A stretch of DNA of 64,000 nucleotides from Bacteroidetes bacterium HGW-Bacteroidetes-4 (GCA_002840905.1 PHDD01000012.1:16144-80143), one strand, 5' to 3'. Positions 19,879 to 30,434 are shown, counted from the first letter of the stretch. Numbers and translations: made by a program. Notes: generated from the letters alone by a model not told the origin.

Positions 19879-21120
19879 TTATTCAGCCCATTTTTTGCGT
19901 AGCTGAAGGTAGATACTTATTACCAAACCGCCTGCCAGAATCAGGGTGTAAATATAATACTTATCGGCTGTTTTTTTATAGGCACTGATTGCACTATGGG
20001 TTATATTCTCGTGCAATTGTTCGGGATCAGGAATATTCCGGTGCGACCATTTGTTAATTATGGTTCCATTATTAATTACCATTAAGCCTGGGTTTGAACG
20101 GATCATTGTTTTTAAAGTAATTTCATCGGTAAGCAGAATATCGTAGGAGGGAACTTCAGTTTTTCGAAAGAAATTTTGCATACTTTCGTCGCCCGATGCA
20201 GTTAATAAATAAAAACCATATCCTTTGGCCTTGCAGGCTGATGCCAGTTGATTTATTTTTGAAATGTTTTTGATGCTTGCTTTTTCTAAGTTATTTGAAA
20301 TTAACAGGAAATTATAATTGGGACTGGCAAGAATTAATTCCGACATGTCGCTGCCATCGGCAGCAATCATGGTTAGGTCGTGAATGGGGGGTTCGTAACC
20401 TTTCGAAATTAAATTATGTTTGGCATCTACAAAGGTCCAGGTTGAGTCAGGCAAATTCTCGAGTGAAAACTCTTTTTCTTCTCCATTTTTGGAATATACA
20501 AACACACTTTCCCACACATCGGTTGGAGCTCCTTCGGGAATAACCATGCCATCGGGGATATAAGTTCCTGTTTTATAGGGTCTGAAATCGAGAACCGGCA
20601 AGTTATTCAGCGAATACCAGCTGATTGATAGTATAATTAGTGTAAAAAATCCGACACCTGCCCATTGTTCAGCACAGCTAAGCTGATTTTTAATTTTTTC
20701 TTTGTTTAAAAACAAGAATAGCAGGGGAATTAACAACACCACGTTTTTCCAGAACGTTTGCCAATTGGTTAAAACCAGTGCATCGCCAAAGCAACCACAG
20801 TCGGAAACCGGATTGGTTAAAGCCAAAACCAGGGTAAGTGGGGTAAAAACAGCCATAAGAATCATAGCTCCCCAGGTGCTGTGTTTTGTTTTGAGGTTTA
20901 ATAAAATACCAAGTCCAATAATAAATTCGACAGTAGAAAGTATCAGAGACAAAATAAGGCTAATTGCACTGGCCCAGCCCATTCCAAATGCATTAAAATA
21001 GTCGTTGAACTTATACATGGAACCCAACGGATCGACTCCCTTTACAAACCCGGAATAAACAAAAACGATTCCAACAATAATTCTGCTTGTCCAGATGAAT
21101 AAATTCTTATAGTTAGCCAT
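19879..21120 (-). CDS. BT_3928-type DoxX/MauE membrane protein
   Basis: 413 residues. The first 150 form a four-helix DoxX/MauE domain (IVGIVFVYSGFVKGVDPLGS, then NPVSDCGCFGDALVLT with the C-x-C of MauE-like proteins). A soluble C-terminal part (about 190-385) has a thioredoxin-like look, and the protein ends with a membrane helix (YYIYTLILAGGLVISIYL). The family is conserved next to tpiA in Bacteroidota; the role may be electron transfer or disulfide chemistry in the envelope, which is inference. Confidence 0.82.
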   Translation of the reverse strand: MANYKNLFIWTSRIIVGIVFVYSGFVKGVDPLGSMYKFNDYFNAFGMGWASAISLILSLILSTVEFIIGLGILLNLKTKHSTWGAMILMAVFTPLTLVLALTNPVSDCGCFGDALVLTNWQTFWKNVVLLIPLLFLFLNKEKIKNQLSCAEQWAGVGFFTLIILSISWYSLNNLPVLDFRPYKTGTYIPDGMVIPEGAPTDVWESVFVYSKNGEEKEFSLENLPDSTWTFVDAKHNLISKGYEPPIHDLTMIAADGSDMSELILASPNYNFLLISNNLEKASIKNISKINQLASACKAKGYGFYLLTASGDESMQNFFRKTEVPSYDILLTDEITLKTMIRSNPGLMVINNGTIINKWSHRNIPDPEQLHENITHSAISAYKKTADKYYIYTLILAGGLVISIYLQLRKKWAE

Positions 21121-21129
21121 AATAAATGT

Positions 21130-21816
21130 TTATAATAAATGGTTTGTAATTAATTCTTTTTTAATTGATTCAAAAATTTGCTGGGGTTGGAGCATCTCCA
21201 TCTGGGAGTTGTAACAATTAACAATTTTAAAAGTTGCATCTTGTTCCACAAGTTCCAGGTATTCCTGTCGTACTTTTTCCTGAAAACTCAAATCGGCTTC
21301 GTGAATGTCCGATTTTCCTTTCAGATAATCCCGGTCGTTGCCTTGCCGTTGATTTTTTAAACTTTTTTCGGTAAAACTAAAAGGTACATCCAGAAATAAA
21401 CTCAAATCGGGTTTGGGAATTTTATAATACGCGTATTCCAAATGCAGAAGCCAGGAGCGAAGCGCTTCCTTTTCTTTAGGTTCGTTTAGTTTTGCACCCT
21501 GAAAAGCCATGTTTGAATACACATAACGATCAACAATTACCAAATCAACTTCATGTAGCCATTGGTTTATCTGGTTTTTGGTATCGTGCCGGTCGCCGGC
21601 ATAAATTAAACCCACCAGGTAAGGATTTACTTCATCAATTTTACCCAAATCGCCCCGTAAAAAACGGGCTACCAAATCGCCAAAAATTCCGGTGTCGGTG
21701 CGCGGAAAGTGCAAATACCGGTAGGTGATGTTCGCATCGGTCAAGTATTGTTTTAACATTTTTAACTGGGTCGATTTTCCCGAGCCATCTAATCCTTCAA
21801 TTACTATAAAACTCAT
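21130..21816 (-). CDS. tmk: Thymidylate kinase
   Basis: 228 residues. Phosphorylates dTMP to dTDP. The P-loop is IEGLDGSGKSTQ near residues 6-17, the dTMP-binding DRYVYSNMAFQGA around 96, and the lid region near SLKNQRQGNDRDYLKG. It is slightly longer than the E. coli enzyme and more like the Bacteroidota/eukaryote-type form. First gene of the leftward run that continues into the DoxX and tpiA genes. Confidence 0.93.
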   Translation of the reverse strand: MSFIVIEGLDGSGKSTQLKMLKQYLTDANITYRYLHFPRTDTGIFGDLVARFLRGDLGKIDEVNPYLVGLIYAGDRHDTKNQINQWLHEVDLVIVDRYVYSNMAFQGAKLNEPKEKEALRSWLLHLEYAYYKIPKPDLSLFLDVPFSFTEKSLKNQRQGNDRDYLKGKSDIHEADLSFQEKVRQEYLELVEQDATFKIVNCYNSQMEMLQPQQIFESIKKELITNHLL

Positions 21817-22026
21817 ATACCTGATAATTTTTTTGGAAAGTACAAAAGTAAAATTTCTTTAGGCTCTTAAAAACGATAAATAGCCTTAAACCACAAATTT
21901 ATTTAACAAAAGCCTGTTTTTATTAACTTTTGTGCAAGAGTTTGTTATTTGCTGTTTGGGGAATCATGGCTAAAATAGCAATCTATTTCTGGATTAATGT
22001 CTTTTATTTGTTCAACTAAATTTTAA

Positions 22027-22152
22027 CAAGTGATAGCAAAACGAAAAATAAGTTGAATGGAATTTTTTCATGAGCGCAGCGAATAATACCGATAGTGCAC
22101 CTGTCGCGCAAGTTGGGAGCATATCGGGATAAAGAGTTCGAACCTGCCTGAC
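22027..22152. repeat. Dispersed intergenic repeat, copy A
   Basis: Shares with 30478-30588 the ordered blocks CAAGTGATAG, an AAGTTGAA block, ATCGGGATAAA and a GAACC/GAATCC-GCCTGCC block, with more divergence between blocks. Both copies lie in long non-coding gaps. The 602-bp gap around this copy (21817-22418) also holds a CCCGC-CTTA-GCGGG hairpin near 22289 and no supported gene. Confidence 0.55.
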
Positions 22153-22418
22153 ATCCGCTGCTTGCATCGAAAGAATTGAAATTTCAATATTGATTCCCTG
22201 TTTGCTTACAGTGAGGTAGTGCATTTTCCTCCGGAGGAGCTATTCCCATTGTAAAAGAATGGTACGTATTTTCTTGAGGGACTTACCCGCCTTAGCGGGC
22301 GAAGGGTAAAAATCAGGCCTAAACGATATTAATTTAAGAATGATGAAATCTTTAATTAATTGAATTTAGATGGCGTTATCTCTTAGAATCGATTATTTTT
22401 GCTAAAAACAGCTTGGTT

Positions 22419-23279
22419 ATGGTACAATCATCTTTAATTAAACCCCATTTTATAAACTGTAAAGGCAGGCTTATTGATTTATCGGTTCCTAAAGTGATGG
22501 GGATTTTAAATGTAACTCCCGATAGCTTTTATAGTATTAGCAGGGTTTCTGATAAGGAACAGGTAAAGCAAAAAGTAGCAGCCATGCTAACCAACGGTGC
22601 CGATTTTATCGATGTAGGTGCTTATTCGACACGTCCGGGAGCTGATTTTGTTTCGGAAGATGAGGAATGGAACCGGGTTGAACCGGTGCTCAATCTAATT
22701 CAAAAAGAATTTCCGGAAGCACTGATTTCGATCGATACCTATCGGTCATCAGTGGCTCAACGTGCGGTAAGTAATTTTGGGGTTGCTTTAATTAACGATA
22801 TTTCAGCCGGAAATTTGGATGCAAAAATGTTTGAAACGGTAGCGCATTTAAATGTTCCTTACATTATAATGCACATGATAGGTACTCCCCAGAATATGCA
22901 ACAAAATGTAAAATATAGGCATTTGATGCAGGAAGTTTTTACTTATTTTGCCGAAAAAATTGAACGCTTAAAAAAAATGCAGGTTCCTGACGTGATTATT
23001 GATCCGGGATTTGGTTTTTCAAAAACACTGGAACAGAATTACGAAATTTTAAGTAAGCTCGATGAATTTGTGATTTTTGAACGTCCGGTTTTGGTGGGGG
23101 TATCGCGTAAAACTATGATATATAAACAATTAAATACTGATCCTGAAAGGGCTTTGAATGGAACTACAGTTTTAAATACCCTGGCTTTAACCAAAGGTGC
23201 AAACATATTACGTGTGCACGATGTTAAAGAAGCCAAAGAAGCCGTTGAACTGTATCTGAAAACCAAACAATTTTCTTAG
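22419..23279 (+). CDS. folP: Dihydropteroate synthase
   Basis: About 286 residues from the ATG at 22419 (a TTG lies two codons earlier). Condenses p-aminobenzoate with dihydropterin pyrophosphate in folate synthesis; target of sulfonamides. Visible: VMGILNVTPDSFYS, the pABA loop IDVGAYSTRPGA, DTYRSSVA, LINDISAG, IIDPGFGFSKT and the late LVGVSRKTMI and LRVHDVKEA. It precedes cdaA by about 50 bp, an arrangement that is common in Bacteroidota, so the two are probably co-transcribed. Confidence 0.95.
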   Translation: MVQSSLIKPHFINCKGRLIDLSVPKVMGILNVTPDSFYSISRVSDKEQVKQKVAAMLTNGADFIDVGAYSTRPGADFVSEDEEWNRVEPVLNLIQKEFPEALISIDTYRSSVAQRAVSNFGVALINDISAGNLDAKMFETVAHLNVPYIIMHMIGTPQNMQQNVKYRHLMQEVFTYFAEKIERLKKMQVPDVIIDPGFGFSKTLEQNYEILSKLDEFVIFERPVLVGVSRKTMIYKQLNTDPERALNGTTVLNTLALTKGANILRVHDVKEAKEAVELYLKTKQFS

Positions 23280-23332
23280 TTTTAAGACAAAATTCAATAC
23301 CCTTTTATTCTGATTCTTAACAAGCATATTCC

Positions 23333-24124
23333 ATGATGCCATTATTTATTTCGGTTCGGTTTTTCGATTTACTCGACATTCTTTTAGTAGCTTTCTTACT
23401 TTATCAGATATATTCGCTGATAAGGGGAACTGTAGCCATAAATATTTTTGTTGGAATTTTAATGGTTCTGTTTTTATGGTGGCTGGTTCGATTCCTTAAC
23501 ATGAGCTTATTGAGTACCATTTTGGGCTCTGTAATTGGGGTAGGGGCCATTGCTGTAATAATTGTGTTCCAGCAGGAAATCCGGCGTTTTCTTTTGCTTT
23601 TGGGAACTCAGGATATTTTTAACCGGCGCTATGCGTTTCAAAAATTCTTTAACCGGCAGTTTTCAAATATCTCCAGCCAATCGTTAAAGCAAATTTCAAG
23701 AGCCTGCCGCAATATGAGCCGTACCAAAACCGGCGCCCTTATTGTTATATCAAATCGCTCTGAATTAGTAACCTACGTTCAAACAGGCGATGAAATTAAC
23801 AGTGATATTTCGCACCGCTTGTTGGAAACTATTTTCTTTAAAAACAGTCCAATGCACGATGGCGCTACCATAGTAGTTGGAAATAAAATAAAAGCTACCC
23901 GCTGCGTGTTACCTATAAACGATGACCTGACGATTCCTGCTCATCTTGGATTAAGGCACAGGGCTGCTTTAAGCATGTCGATGGAAACAGATTCAATTGT
24001 AGTTATTGTATCTGAGGAAACTGGAACCATAAGTTATTCAAAAGGTAGTCAGCTTTTTACTGATCTTACCCACGAATCACTTTTTGCAAGTTTGGTTAAA
24101 GAGTTTATGGTAAACCAAAACTAA
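23333..24124 (+). CDS. cdaA: Diadenylate cyclase CdaA
   Basis: 263 residues. Makes cyclic di-AMP from two ATP. Three membrane helices (about 10-30, 36-54, 60-80) lead into a DAC domain with the catalytic DGA at residues 176-178 (PMHDGATIV) and RHR at 208-210 (LGLRHRAAL), the residues that bind metal and ATP. Encoded right after folP; a hairpin terminator follows. Confidence 0.96.
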   Translation: MMPLFISVRFFDLLDILLVAFLLYQIYSLIRGTVAINIFVGILMVLFLWWLVRFLNMSLLSTILGSVIGVGAIAVIIVFQQEIRRFLLLLGTQDIFNRRYAFQKFFNRQFSNISSQSLKQISRACRNMSRTKTGALIVISNRSELVTYVQTGDEINSDISHRLLETIFFKNSPMHDGATIVVGNKIKATRCVLPINDDLTIPAHLGLRHRAALSMSMETDSIVVIVSEETGTISYSKGSQLFTDLTHESLFASLVKEFMVNQN

Positions 24125-24157
24125 AAACGGCAACCATTTTTGGTTACCGTTTTTTAT
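24125..24157 (+). terminator. Hairpin terminator of cdaA
   Basis: AACGGCAACCA pairs with TGGTTACCGTT (one mismatch) and is followed by a T-run. Confidence 0.75.
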
Positions 24158-24177
24158 TTCAAATTAAAAAATTCTTA

Positions 24178-24840
24178 TTAACGTTTTCTACGTGGGAACT
24201 GATTGCTGCTTGCCCGGCGGAACCTTACTTTATTTTCTTCCCGGTCGGCTAATCGAACAATATTTTTTTGATGGGTTACCACCAGTAAAATACTTATCAG
24301 TATCGAAAAAATAACCAGTGAAATAATAGTAGTTTTAAAGATGTAGATTATTAAAAACGGAAACGACAAACCAGCCAACATGGAGCTTAATGATACATAT
24401 TTTGAAATAAGTAAAATAACTGTAAATATGCTCAGCGTAATTAAAGCTGCTAAGGGGTGTATGGCTAAAACAATACCCAATAAGGTGGCAACACCTTTAC
24501 CTCCTTTAAAACCTACGTAAACTGGAAAAATATGGCCAAGTACAGCCAGGCCACCTAACAACAACTGAAAATTTACAAACGGAGCAGTACCCGGCTCCAG
24601 GGTGTGAATAATCCGAATTAGATTGACTGCCAACCAGCCTTTAAAAATATCGACAATAAAAACAACAATTCCGGGCGTGGTTCCAAGCACCCTGAAGGTG
24701 TTTGTGGTTCCTGCATTCCCACTTCCGTGTTCCCGAATATCAATTCCGTAAAACCAACGGCCAATCCAAACCGACGAGGGTATGGAGCCCAGCAAATATG
24801 CTGCAAAGCAGAGAATAATGCTTAAAATTACTACATTCAT
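24178..24840 (-). CDS. plsY: Glycerol-3-phosphate acyltransferase PlsY
   Basis: 220-residue membrane enzyme that acylates glycerol 3-phosphate using acyl-phosphate, the first step of phospholipid synthesis. The three PlsY motifs are present: LLGSIPSSVWIGR with REHGSGNAGTTN, then HIFPVYVGFKGGKGVAT, and the late small-residue cytoplasmic loop. At least five hydrophobic segments. A basic C-terminal tail (RFRRASSNQFPRRKR) is longer than usual. Confidence 0.93.
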   Translation of the reverse strand: MNVVILSIILCFAAYLLGSIPSSVWIGRWFYGIDIREHGSGNAGTTNTFRVLGTTPGIVVFIVDIFKGWLAVNLIRIIHTLEPGTAPFVNFQLLLGGLAVLGHIFPVYVGFKGGKGVATLLGIVLAIHPLAALITLSIFTVILLISKYVSLSSMLAGLSFPFLIIYIFKTTIISLVIFSILISILLVVTHQKNIVRLADREENKVRFRRASSNQFPRRKR

Positions 24841-24911
24841 AATTGGATAGTTTAACTATACAAATGTAATAAAAATGTGTTAACTGACACTTTTTTGTAA
24901 GGATTTGATAA

Positions 24912-24945
24912 AAAACAAAAGCCCTGAGTTTAAAATTCAGGGCTT
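24912..24945 (-). terminator. Hairpin terminator of pckA
   Basis: AAGCCCTGA (24919-24927) pairs with TCAGGGCTT (24937-24945); on the minus strand it is followed by a T-rich run. Confidence 0.7.
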
Positions 24946-24973
24946 AATTGTTTGATATGTAATAGTTTGAAAA

Positions 24974-26578
24974 TTAAAGTTGAGGACCTGCAGCAATTAA
25001 AAATTTTCCTTCGTCGTTATCGGTATATTTTTCAAAGTTTTTTATAAACAGGGCCCCCAGTTCCCGGGCACGTTTTTCCCATTCCTTTGAATCAGCATAA
25101 GTATTGCGTGGATCAAGAATTTGGGTATCTACTCCTTGTAAGGCGACAGGAATGGTTAAATTGAAAATAGGAATTTTTTTAGTTTCTGCTTTTTCAATGG
25201 AACCATCCAAAATGCGATCAATTATGGCTCGGGTATCTTTAATTGAGATACGTTTTCCGGTTCCATTCCAACCAGTATTTACCAGATAAGCTTCAGCTCC
25301 GTTTGCCTGCATGCGTTCAACCAGTTCTTTGCCATATTTTGTTGGATGAAGACTTAAAAATGCAGCACCAAAACAAGCAGAGAAAGTAGGCTGTGGTTCG
25401 GTAATTCCACGTTCGGTTCCGGCCAGTTTTGCTGTGAATCCTGATAAGAAATGATATTTGGTTTGTTCCAGACTTAGTTTCGAAACCGGGGGCATTACTC
25501 CAAAGGCATCGGCTGTTAAAAAGATGACCTTTTGGGCATGACCCGCTTTTGAAATGGGTTTTACAATATTATGGATGTGATAAATAGGGTAGGAAACCCG
25601 CGTATTTTCAGTTACTGAACTGTCGTCAAAATCAATTTTTCCATCCCTGTCAACGGTAACATTTTCCAAAAGAGCGTCGCGTTTTATTGCTTTGTAAATA
25701 TCTGGTTCACTGTCTTTATCCAGCCTGATGGTTTTTGCATAGCATCCGCCTTCAAAGTTGAAAACGCCGTCATCGTCCCATCCGTGTTCATCGTCACCAA
25801 TTAGCTGGCGTTTGGGATCGGTCGACAAAGTTGTTTTTCCGGTTCCCGATAAACCAAAGAAAATGGCTACATCACCGTCTTTTCCAACGTTTGCTGAACA
25901 ATGCATCGAAGGAATTCCCTGAAGTGGCAGGTAATAATTCATCATGGCAAACATGCCTTTCTTCATCTCGCCACCGTACCAGGTTCCCCCAATAACCTGC
26001 ATTTTTTCTGTAAGGTTAAAAACGGTAAACACTTCAGAATTCATTCCATGTTCTTTAAATTTTTGATTGCTGGTTTTTGATCCGTTTAATACAACGAAGT
26101 CAGGTTCACCATATGTTACCATTTCTTCGTCGCTTGGACGGATAAACATGTTTTTTACAAAATGGGCCTGCCATGCTACTTCCATAATGAAACGAACTTT
26201 TAAGCGGGTATTGGGATTAGCGCCTAAAAATGTATCCATTACAAAAAGTCGTTTCTCAGAAAGTTGGCTGGCTACAAGGGCTTTCAAATCGTTCCACACT
26301 TCTTTTGAAAGAGGTTTGTTGTCGTTTTTGGCTTGTTCTGAATTCCACCAAATGGTGTCTTTCGAAATATCGTCGTAAACAATGTATTTATCTTTTGGTG
26401 AACGTCCGGTAAAAATACCGGTCATTACGTTTACTGCTCCCAGTTCCGACATTTGGCCTTTTTCATAACCCTCCAGGCTTGGATTCATTTCTTCTTTGTA
26501 TAGTTGATCGTACGAGGGATTGTGAATAATTTCTTTAACGTTGTTAATTCCATACTTGCTTAAGTCAATCATCTTCAT
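24974..26578 (-). CDS. pckA: Phosphoenolpyruvate carboxykinase (ATP)
   Basis: 534 residues, normal for the ATP-dependent enzyme. Interconverts oxaloacetate and PEP with ATP/ADP; in fermenting Bacteroidota it can fix CO2 toward succinate. Visible: the kinase 1a P-loop [12 protein letters not shown], metal site [30 protein letters not shown] near the start, and the substrate segment [13 protein letters not shown]. Start could be the first Met or the Met two codons later. Single gene with a long (343-bp) AT-rich upstream gap to xerD that holds a run of 15 A (26858-26872) and no supported gene. Confidence 0.97.
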   Translation of the reverse strand: MKMIDLSKYGINNVKEIIHNPSYDQLYKEEMNPSLEGYEKGQMSELGAVNVMTGIFTGRSPKDKYIVYDDISKDTIWWNSEQAKNDNKPLSKEVWNDLKALVASQLSEKRLFVMDTFLGANPNTRLKVRFIMEVAWQAHFVKNMFIRPSDEEMVTYGEPDFVVLNGSKTSNQKFKEHGMNSEVFTVFNLTEKMQVIGGTWYGGEMKKGMFAMMNYYLPLQGIPSMHCSANVGKDGDVAIFFGLSGTGKTTLSTDPKRQLIGDDEHGWDDDGVFNFEGGCYAKTIRLDKDSEPDIYKAIKRDALLENVTVDRDGKIDFDDSSVTENTRVSYPIYHIHNIVKPISKAGHAQKVIFLTADAFGVMPPVSKLSLEQTKYHFLSGFTAKLAGTERGITEPQPTFSACFGAAFLSLHPTKYGKELVERMQANGAEAYLVNTGWNGTGKRISIKDTRAIIDRILDGSIEKAETKKIPIFNLTIPVALQGVDTQILDPRNTYADSKEWEKRARELGALFIKNFEKYTDNDEGKFLIAAGPQL

Positions 26579-26887
26579 AAATCGTTAGCTTTTATGTGAA
26601 TATTTGTGGTATATTTTAAAAAGAGTCAAATGTCGAATATTTACTGTTATTTATTATTAACTATTATCGTTATTGTTTATGATAATTATCATTTGATTGT
26701 TGTTTAAACTTACCAAACGAAACAAAAATAAGCATTTTAATTAGAATGTGTTAAAATTTACTGATTATTAGCTGTTTAATACACAAAACTCAAAACATAT
26801 TATTTTTCTTAATGTTTAGTTTACAAGGGTAATGCAGAACATAAGATGGATACTTGTAAAAAAAAAAAAAAAGTTAAAGCAATAAAA

Positions 26888-26908
26888 AAACCCCGCAGCG
26901 GCGGGGTT
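26888..26908. terminator. Hairpin terminator of xerD
   Basis: CCCCGC and GCGGGG pair around AGCG, with A-run on one side and T-run on the other; it is placed to end xerD on the minus strand. Confidence 0.8.
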
Positions 26909-26921
26909 AATTTTTTTCTTC

Positions 26922-27821
26922 CTACGAGCGGGGATGGAATCTTAAGATGGTGTCTTTTAAGAATTCTTTATCCATGTGTGTATAAACCTCAGTAGTTGTA
27001 ATCGATTCGTGACCCAGCATATCCTGAATGGCTCTTAAATCGGCTCCTCCTTCAATAAGGTGTGTGGCAAATGAGTGGCGGAAAGTATGCGGACTGACAT
27101 TTTTCTGAAGGTTTATTTTTACGGTAAGATCCTTAATGATGGTAAAAATCATAACCCGCGTCATTTTTTTTCCGCGACGATTTAAAAACAAGGTGTTTTC
27201 ATCTTTACGGTCAACTTTTAATTTAACCCTGTAATTGTCGAGATAGGCATTGATGGCTTTTTTTGCAATCTTGCCCAGGGGAATTAAGCGTTCTTTATTG
27301 CCTTTTCCCTGCACTTTAATAAAATTATCATCAAAATGAACATCGGTAATGCGCAAGTTTACCAGTTCTGAAACTCTTAATCCGCAACCATAAAGCACTT
27401 CGAGAATAGCAACGTTCCGGTAACCGGTTTCCGATGAAAGATTAATGGCTTTTATTAAACGCTCTACTTCATCAGGCGACAGAACAACCGGTAATTTTCG
27501 ACCAATTTTAGGTGTTTCAATAAGTGCCGATGGATCCTTTTCCAATACATCGTGAATTAACAGGTATTTGAAAAATGATTTTATTCCTGATAAAGCCCGG
27601 GCTTGTGAACTGGCACTCATACCAAGTTCATTAATGTAATCAATAAATTCCCTGATTCTGGCCTGGGTAATTTCTGCCGGATTGCTTGAATAATTATTTT
27701 GCTCCAAATAATCGGTAAACTTGCTAATATCTTTTAAGTAAGCTTCAACAGTATTTGCCGACAACGATTTTTCGAGTTGCAGGTAACTTTTATAACCTTC
27801 AAGGTAGTCTGACCAATTCAT
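26922..27821 (-). CDS. xerD: Site-specific tyrosine recombinase XerD
   Basis: 299 residues. Resolves chromosome dimers at dif together with a XerC-type partner. The SAM-like N-terminal core-binding domain (residues 1-90) precedes the catalytic domain, with all active residues: Arg149 in CGLRVSELVNL, Lys near 173-176 in QGKGNKERLIP, His245 and Arg248 in SPHTFRHSFATHL, His271 in LGHESITTTEVY, and the nucleophile Tyr280. No neighbouring integrase or att site, so a housekeeping role is likely. The start ATG at 27821 fits the family. Confidence 0.93.
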   Translation of the reverse strand: MNWSDYLEGYKSYLQLEKSLSANTVEAYLKDISKFTDYLEQNNYSSNPAEITQARIREFIDYINELGMSASSQARALSGIKSFFKYLLIHDVLEKDPSALIETPKIGRKLPVVLSPDEVERLIKAINLSSETGYRNVAILEVLYGCGLRVSELVNLRITDVHFDDNFIKVQGKGNKERLIPLGKIAKKAINAYLDNYRVKLKVDRKDENTLFLNRRGKKMTRVMIFTIIKDLTVKINLQKNVSPHTFRHSFATHLIEGGADLRAIQDMLGHESITTTEVYTHMDKEFLKDTILRFHPRS

Positions 27822-28146
27822 TGTTCTTAATTTTTATTTAATTCGTAAACAGGCAATCAATTATATTGTTTAATAAATAACTAAAAAATTTTACAATAAA
27901 TTATCTGGTTTATAAAGAATTTGCATCTGCCAAGTTAAATTTATTCTCCCTTAAATGTTTTTTTGGTAATGATTTCAAATAGTCTTATCGCATCTTGTTG
28001 ATATTCATTATTTAAAACTAATTTATTTTGCTTCTTATAAGCATGATGAATATCAATAAAAAAAGTGCTTTCACCTTAGGTAAGAATCCATTTTAAAAAG
28101 TACTTTTGCACAAGAAAATGTTTATTTTATAAATATCTGATTAGCA

Positions 28147-29148
28147 ATGGATTTAATAACGCAAATTAAAGAAAAGGCAAAAAAACACAACAAAACGATT
28201 GTGTTGCCCGAAGGAACCGAAGAACGCACCTTAAAAGCTGCTGATATTATTTTAAACGAAGGTATAGCACAGTTGGTAATTATTGCCGATCCAAAAGAGG
28301 TTGAGCGTTTGGCAAAAGAATTCAACCTAACAAACCTGTCGAAAGCAAAAATTGTCAATCCCTTTGATCACGAGAAAAAAGCAGCTTATATTGCTCAACT
28401 TGTTGAACTACGCAAAAGCAAAGGATTAACCCCTGAGCAAGCTCAGAAACAATTGGAAGATCCCTTGTACCTGGCAGCCATGATGGTAAAAATGGGCGAT
28501 GCCGACGGTGAAGTAGCCGGAGCAGCCAATGCAACCGGCGATGTATTGCGTCCTGCTTTTCAGATTGTAAAAACAAAGCCGGGCGTAAGTGTTGTTTCCG
28601 GAGCTTTTTTAATGATTTTAAAAGATACTACGTTTGGTCACGATGGAATGCTTGTTTTTGCCGATTGTGCCGTACATCCGAATCCTACAGCTGAAGAACT
28701 GGCTGAGATAGCCGTTGAAACCGGTAAAACTACCCGGGCCATAGGCGGGTTTGAACCTAAAATTGCCATGTTGAGCTTTTCAACCAAAGGCAGCGCCAAA
28801 CACGAAATGGTCGACAAAGTTGTTAAAGCCACTGAACTTGCTCAAAAAATGGCTCCCGACATGCAAATTGACGGAGAATTACAGGCCGATGCTGCAATTA
28901 TTCCGGAAATTGGTGCCAGTAAAGCCAAAGGAAGTAATATAGCCGGACATGCCAATGTATTGGTATTCCCTACACTCGAAACCGGAAACATTGCCTATAA
29001 ACTGGTTCAACGATTGGCCGGAGCTGAAGCTGTTGGTCCGGTGCTGCAAGGAATGGCTGCACCCATTAACGATTTGTCGCGCGGTTGCTCGGTCGACGAT
29101 ATCGTGAGCCTGGTTGCCATAACCTGTAATCAGGCTGCGGCACAATAA
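28147..29148 (+). CDS. pta: Phosphate acetyltransferase
   Basis: 333 residues, the short form without the N-terminal DRTGG part. Converts acetyl-CoA and phosphate to acetyl-phosphate. Visible: VLPEGTEERTLKAADIILNE, VAGAANATGDVLRPAF, GELQADAAIIPEIG, NVLVFPTLETGNIAYK and the late GPVLQGMAAPINDLSRGCS typical of this enzyme. Followed after 43 bp by ackA, forming the ATP-yielding acetate branch. A TACTTTTG -7-like element lies at 28101-28108. The 325-bp gap upstream is AT-rich and otherwise blank. Confidence 0.95.
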   Translation: MDLITQIKEKAKKHNKTIVLPEGTEERTLKAADIILNEGIAQLVIIADPKEVERLAKEFNLTNLSKAKIVNPFDHEKKAAYIAQLVELRKSKGLTPEQAQKQLEDPLYLAAMMVKMGDADGEVAGAANATGDVLRPAFQIVKTKPGVSVVSGAFLMILKDTTFGHDGMLVFADCAVHPNPTAEELAEIAVETGKTTRAIGGFEPKIAMLSFSTKGSAKHEMVDKVVKATELAQKMAPDMQIDGELQADAAIIPEIGASKAKGSNIAGHANVLVFPTLETGNIAYKLVQRLAGAEAVGPVLQGMAAPINDLSRGCSVDDIVSLVAITCNQAAAQ

Positions 29149-29191
29149 ACCAAAGTAACTTATACATCAAAATAAATTAAACTTATAGTAA

Positions 29192-30409
29192 ATGATTGTT
29201 TTAGTTCTTAATTGCGGAAGTTCGTCAATTAAATATCAGTTGCTCGATATGGCATCGGTTGACGAACCTATTGTAAAAGCAATTGGTGTGGTTGAGCGCA
29301 TTGGCCTACCCGAAGGCATATTAACCCATAAACCTGAAGGTGGCGGTAAATACAAATTTACTGAGCCTATTCCTAATCACGAAGTGGGAATCAACTTAAT
29401 ACTCGATGCTTTGGTAAGTCGTGCTCACGGTGTAATCGAAGATGTGTCGGATATTCAGGCAGTGGGTCATCGGGTAGCCCATGGAGGAGAATATTTTACC
29501 AAAAGTGTTATAATCGATGAAAAAGTAAAGGACCGTATTGGTAAATTGAGTGATTTGGCACCTTTGCACAATCCGGCTCACCTGGCGGGAATTAATTCGA
29601 TGGAGAAATTGTTGCCCGAAGTTCCTCAGGTTGCGGTTTTCGACACGTCGTTCCATCAAACCATGCCACCTGAATCGTTCTTATATGCTATTCCTTATGA
29701 GTATTATACCAAACATAAGGTTCGTCGTTACGGTTTTCACGGAACCAGTCACAAATATGTAGCAGAAAAAGCCTGTGAATTTTTGGGTCTCGATATGAAT
29801 AATTCAAAAATAGTAACCTGCCATTTAGGAAACGGAGCTTCTATTGCCGCTATTTTAAACGGAAAATCGTTCGATACATCTATGGGCTTTACCCCGGTTG
29901 AAGGATTGATTATGGGAACCCGTGTTGGTAACCTCGATGCAGGAGCCTTGCTTTATTTAATGGAAAAAGAAAATCTTGATGTGAATGGCATCAACGATTT
30001 AATAAACAAGCGCAGTGGAATGCTCGGAATCTCAGGTATTTCGTCCGATATGCGCGACATTGAAGACGAAGCCTGGAATAAAAAGAATGAGCGTGCAACC
30101 CTGGCGCTTAATATGTATCATTTGCGGGTTAAACGTTACATTGGCGCTTTTGCTGCTGAAATTGGCGGTATTGATGCACTGGTATTCACCGGTGGTGTTG
30201 GAGAAAATGGTCCTGAATCGCGCGAAGAAATTTGCAATGGACTGGAGTTTATGGGTGTAGCTTTTGATAAAGATGCTAACGACGGCGTACGTGGTAAAGC
30301 AACGCTGTTAAGCAAACCCGAATCGCGGGTAAAAGTGGCCATTATTCCAACCAACGAAGAAAAAGTGATTGCTGCCGATACCGTAAAAGTTATTAATAGT
30401 CGAAAATAA
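29192..30409 (+). CDS. ackA: Acetate kinase
   Basis: 405 residues. Transfers phosphate from acetyl-phosphate to ADP. ASKHA-fold motifs: VLVLNCGSSSIKYQL at the start, GHRVAHGGEYF, VFDTSFHQTMP, RYGFHGTSHKYV, THLGNGAS-like CHLGNGASIAAI, GLIMGTRVGNLDAG and FTGGVGENGPESRE. Co-transcribed with pta and closed by a strong hairpin. Confidence 0.97.
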   Translation: MIVLVLNCGSSSIKYQLLDMASVDEPIVKAIGVVERIGLPEGILTHKPEGGGKYKFTEPIPNHEVGINLILDALVSRAHGVIEDVSDIQAVGHRVAHGGEYFTKSVIIDEKVKDRIGKLSDLAPLHNPAHLAGINSMEKLLPEVPQVAVFDTSFHQTMPPESFLYAIPYEYYTKHKVRRYGFHGTSHKYVAEKACEFLGLDMNNSKIVTCHLGNGASIAAILNGKSFDTSMGFTPVEGLIMGTRVGNLDAGALLYLMEKENLDVNGINDLINKRSGMLGISGISSDMRDIEDEAWNKKNERATLALNMYHLRVKRYIGAFAAEIGGIDALVFTGGVGENGPESREEICNGLEFMGVAFDKDANDGVRGKATLLSKPESRVKVAIIPTNEEKVIAADTVKVINSRK

Positions 30410-30434
30410 ATAGTTTATTGACTAACAATATAGA

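Noticed and set aside
26858..26872. Run of 15 A as a phase-variation tract
   Set aside because: It lies between two divergent-independent genes near a terminator and not in a coding start or promoter spacer.
26922..27821. xerD as integrase of a mobile element
   Set aside because: No repeats, tRNA or accessory genes next to it; the sequence matches the housekeeping recombinase.
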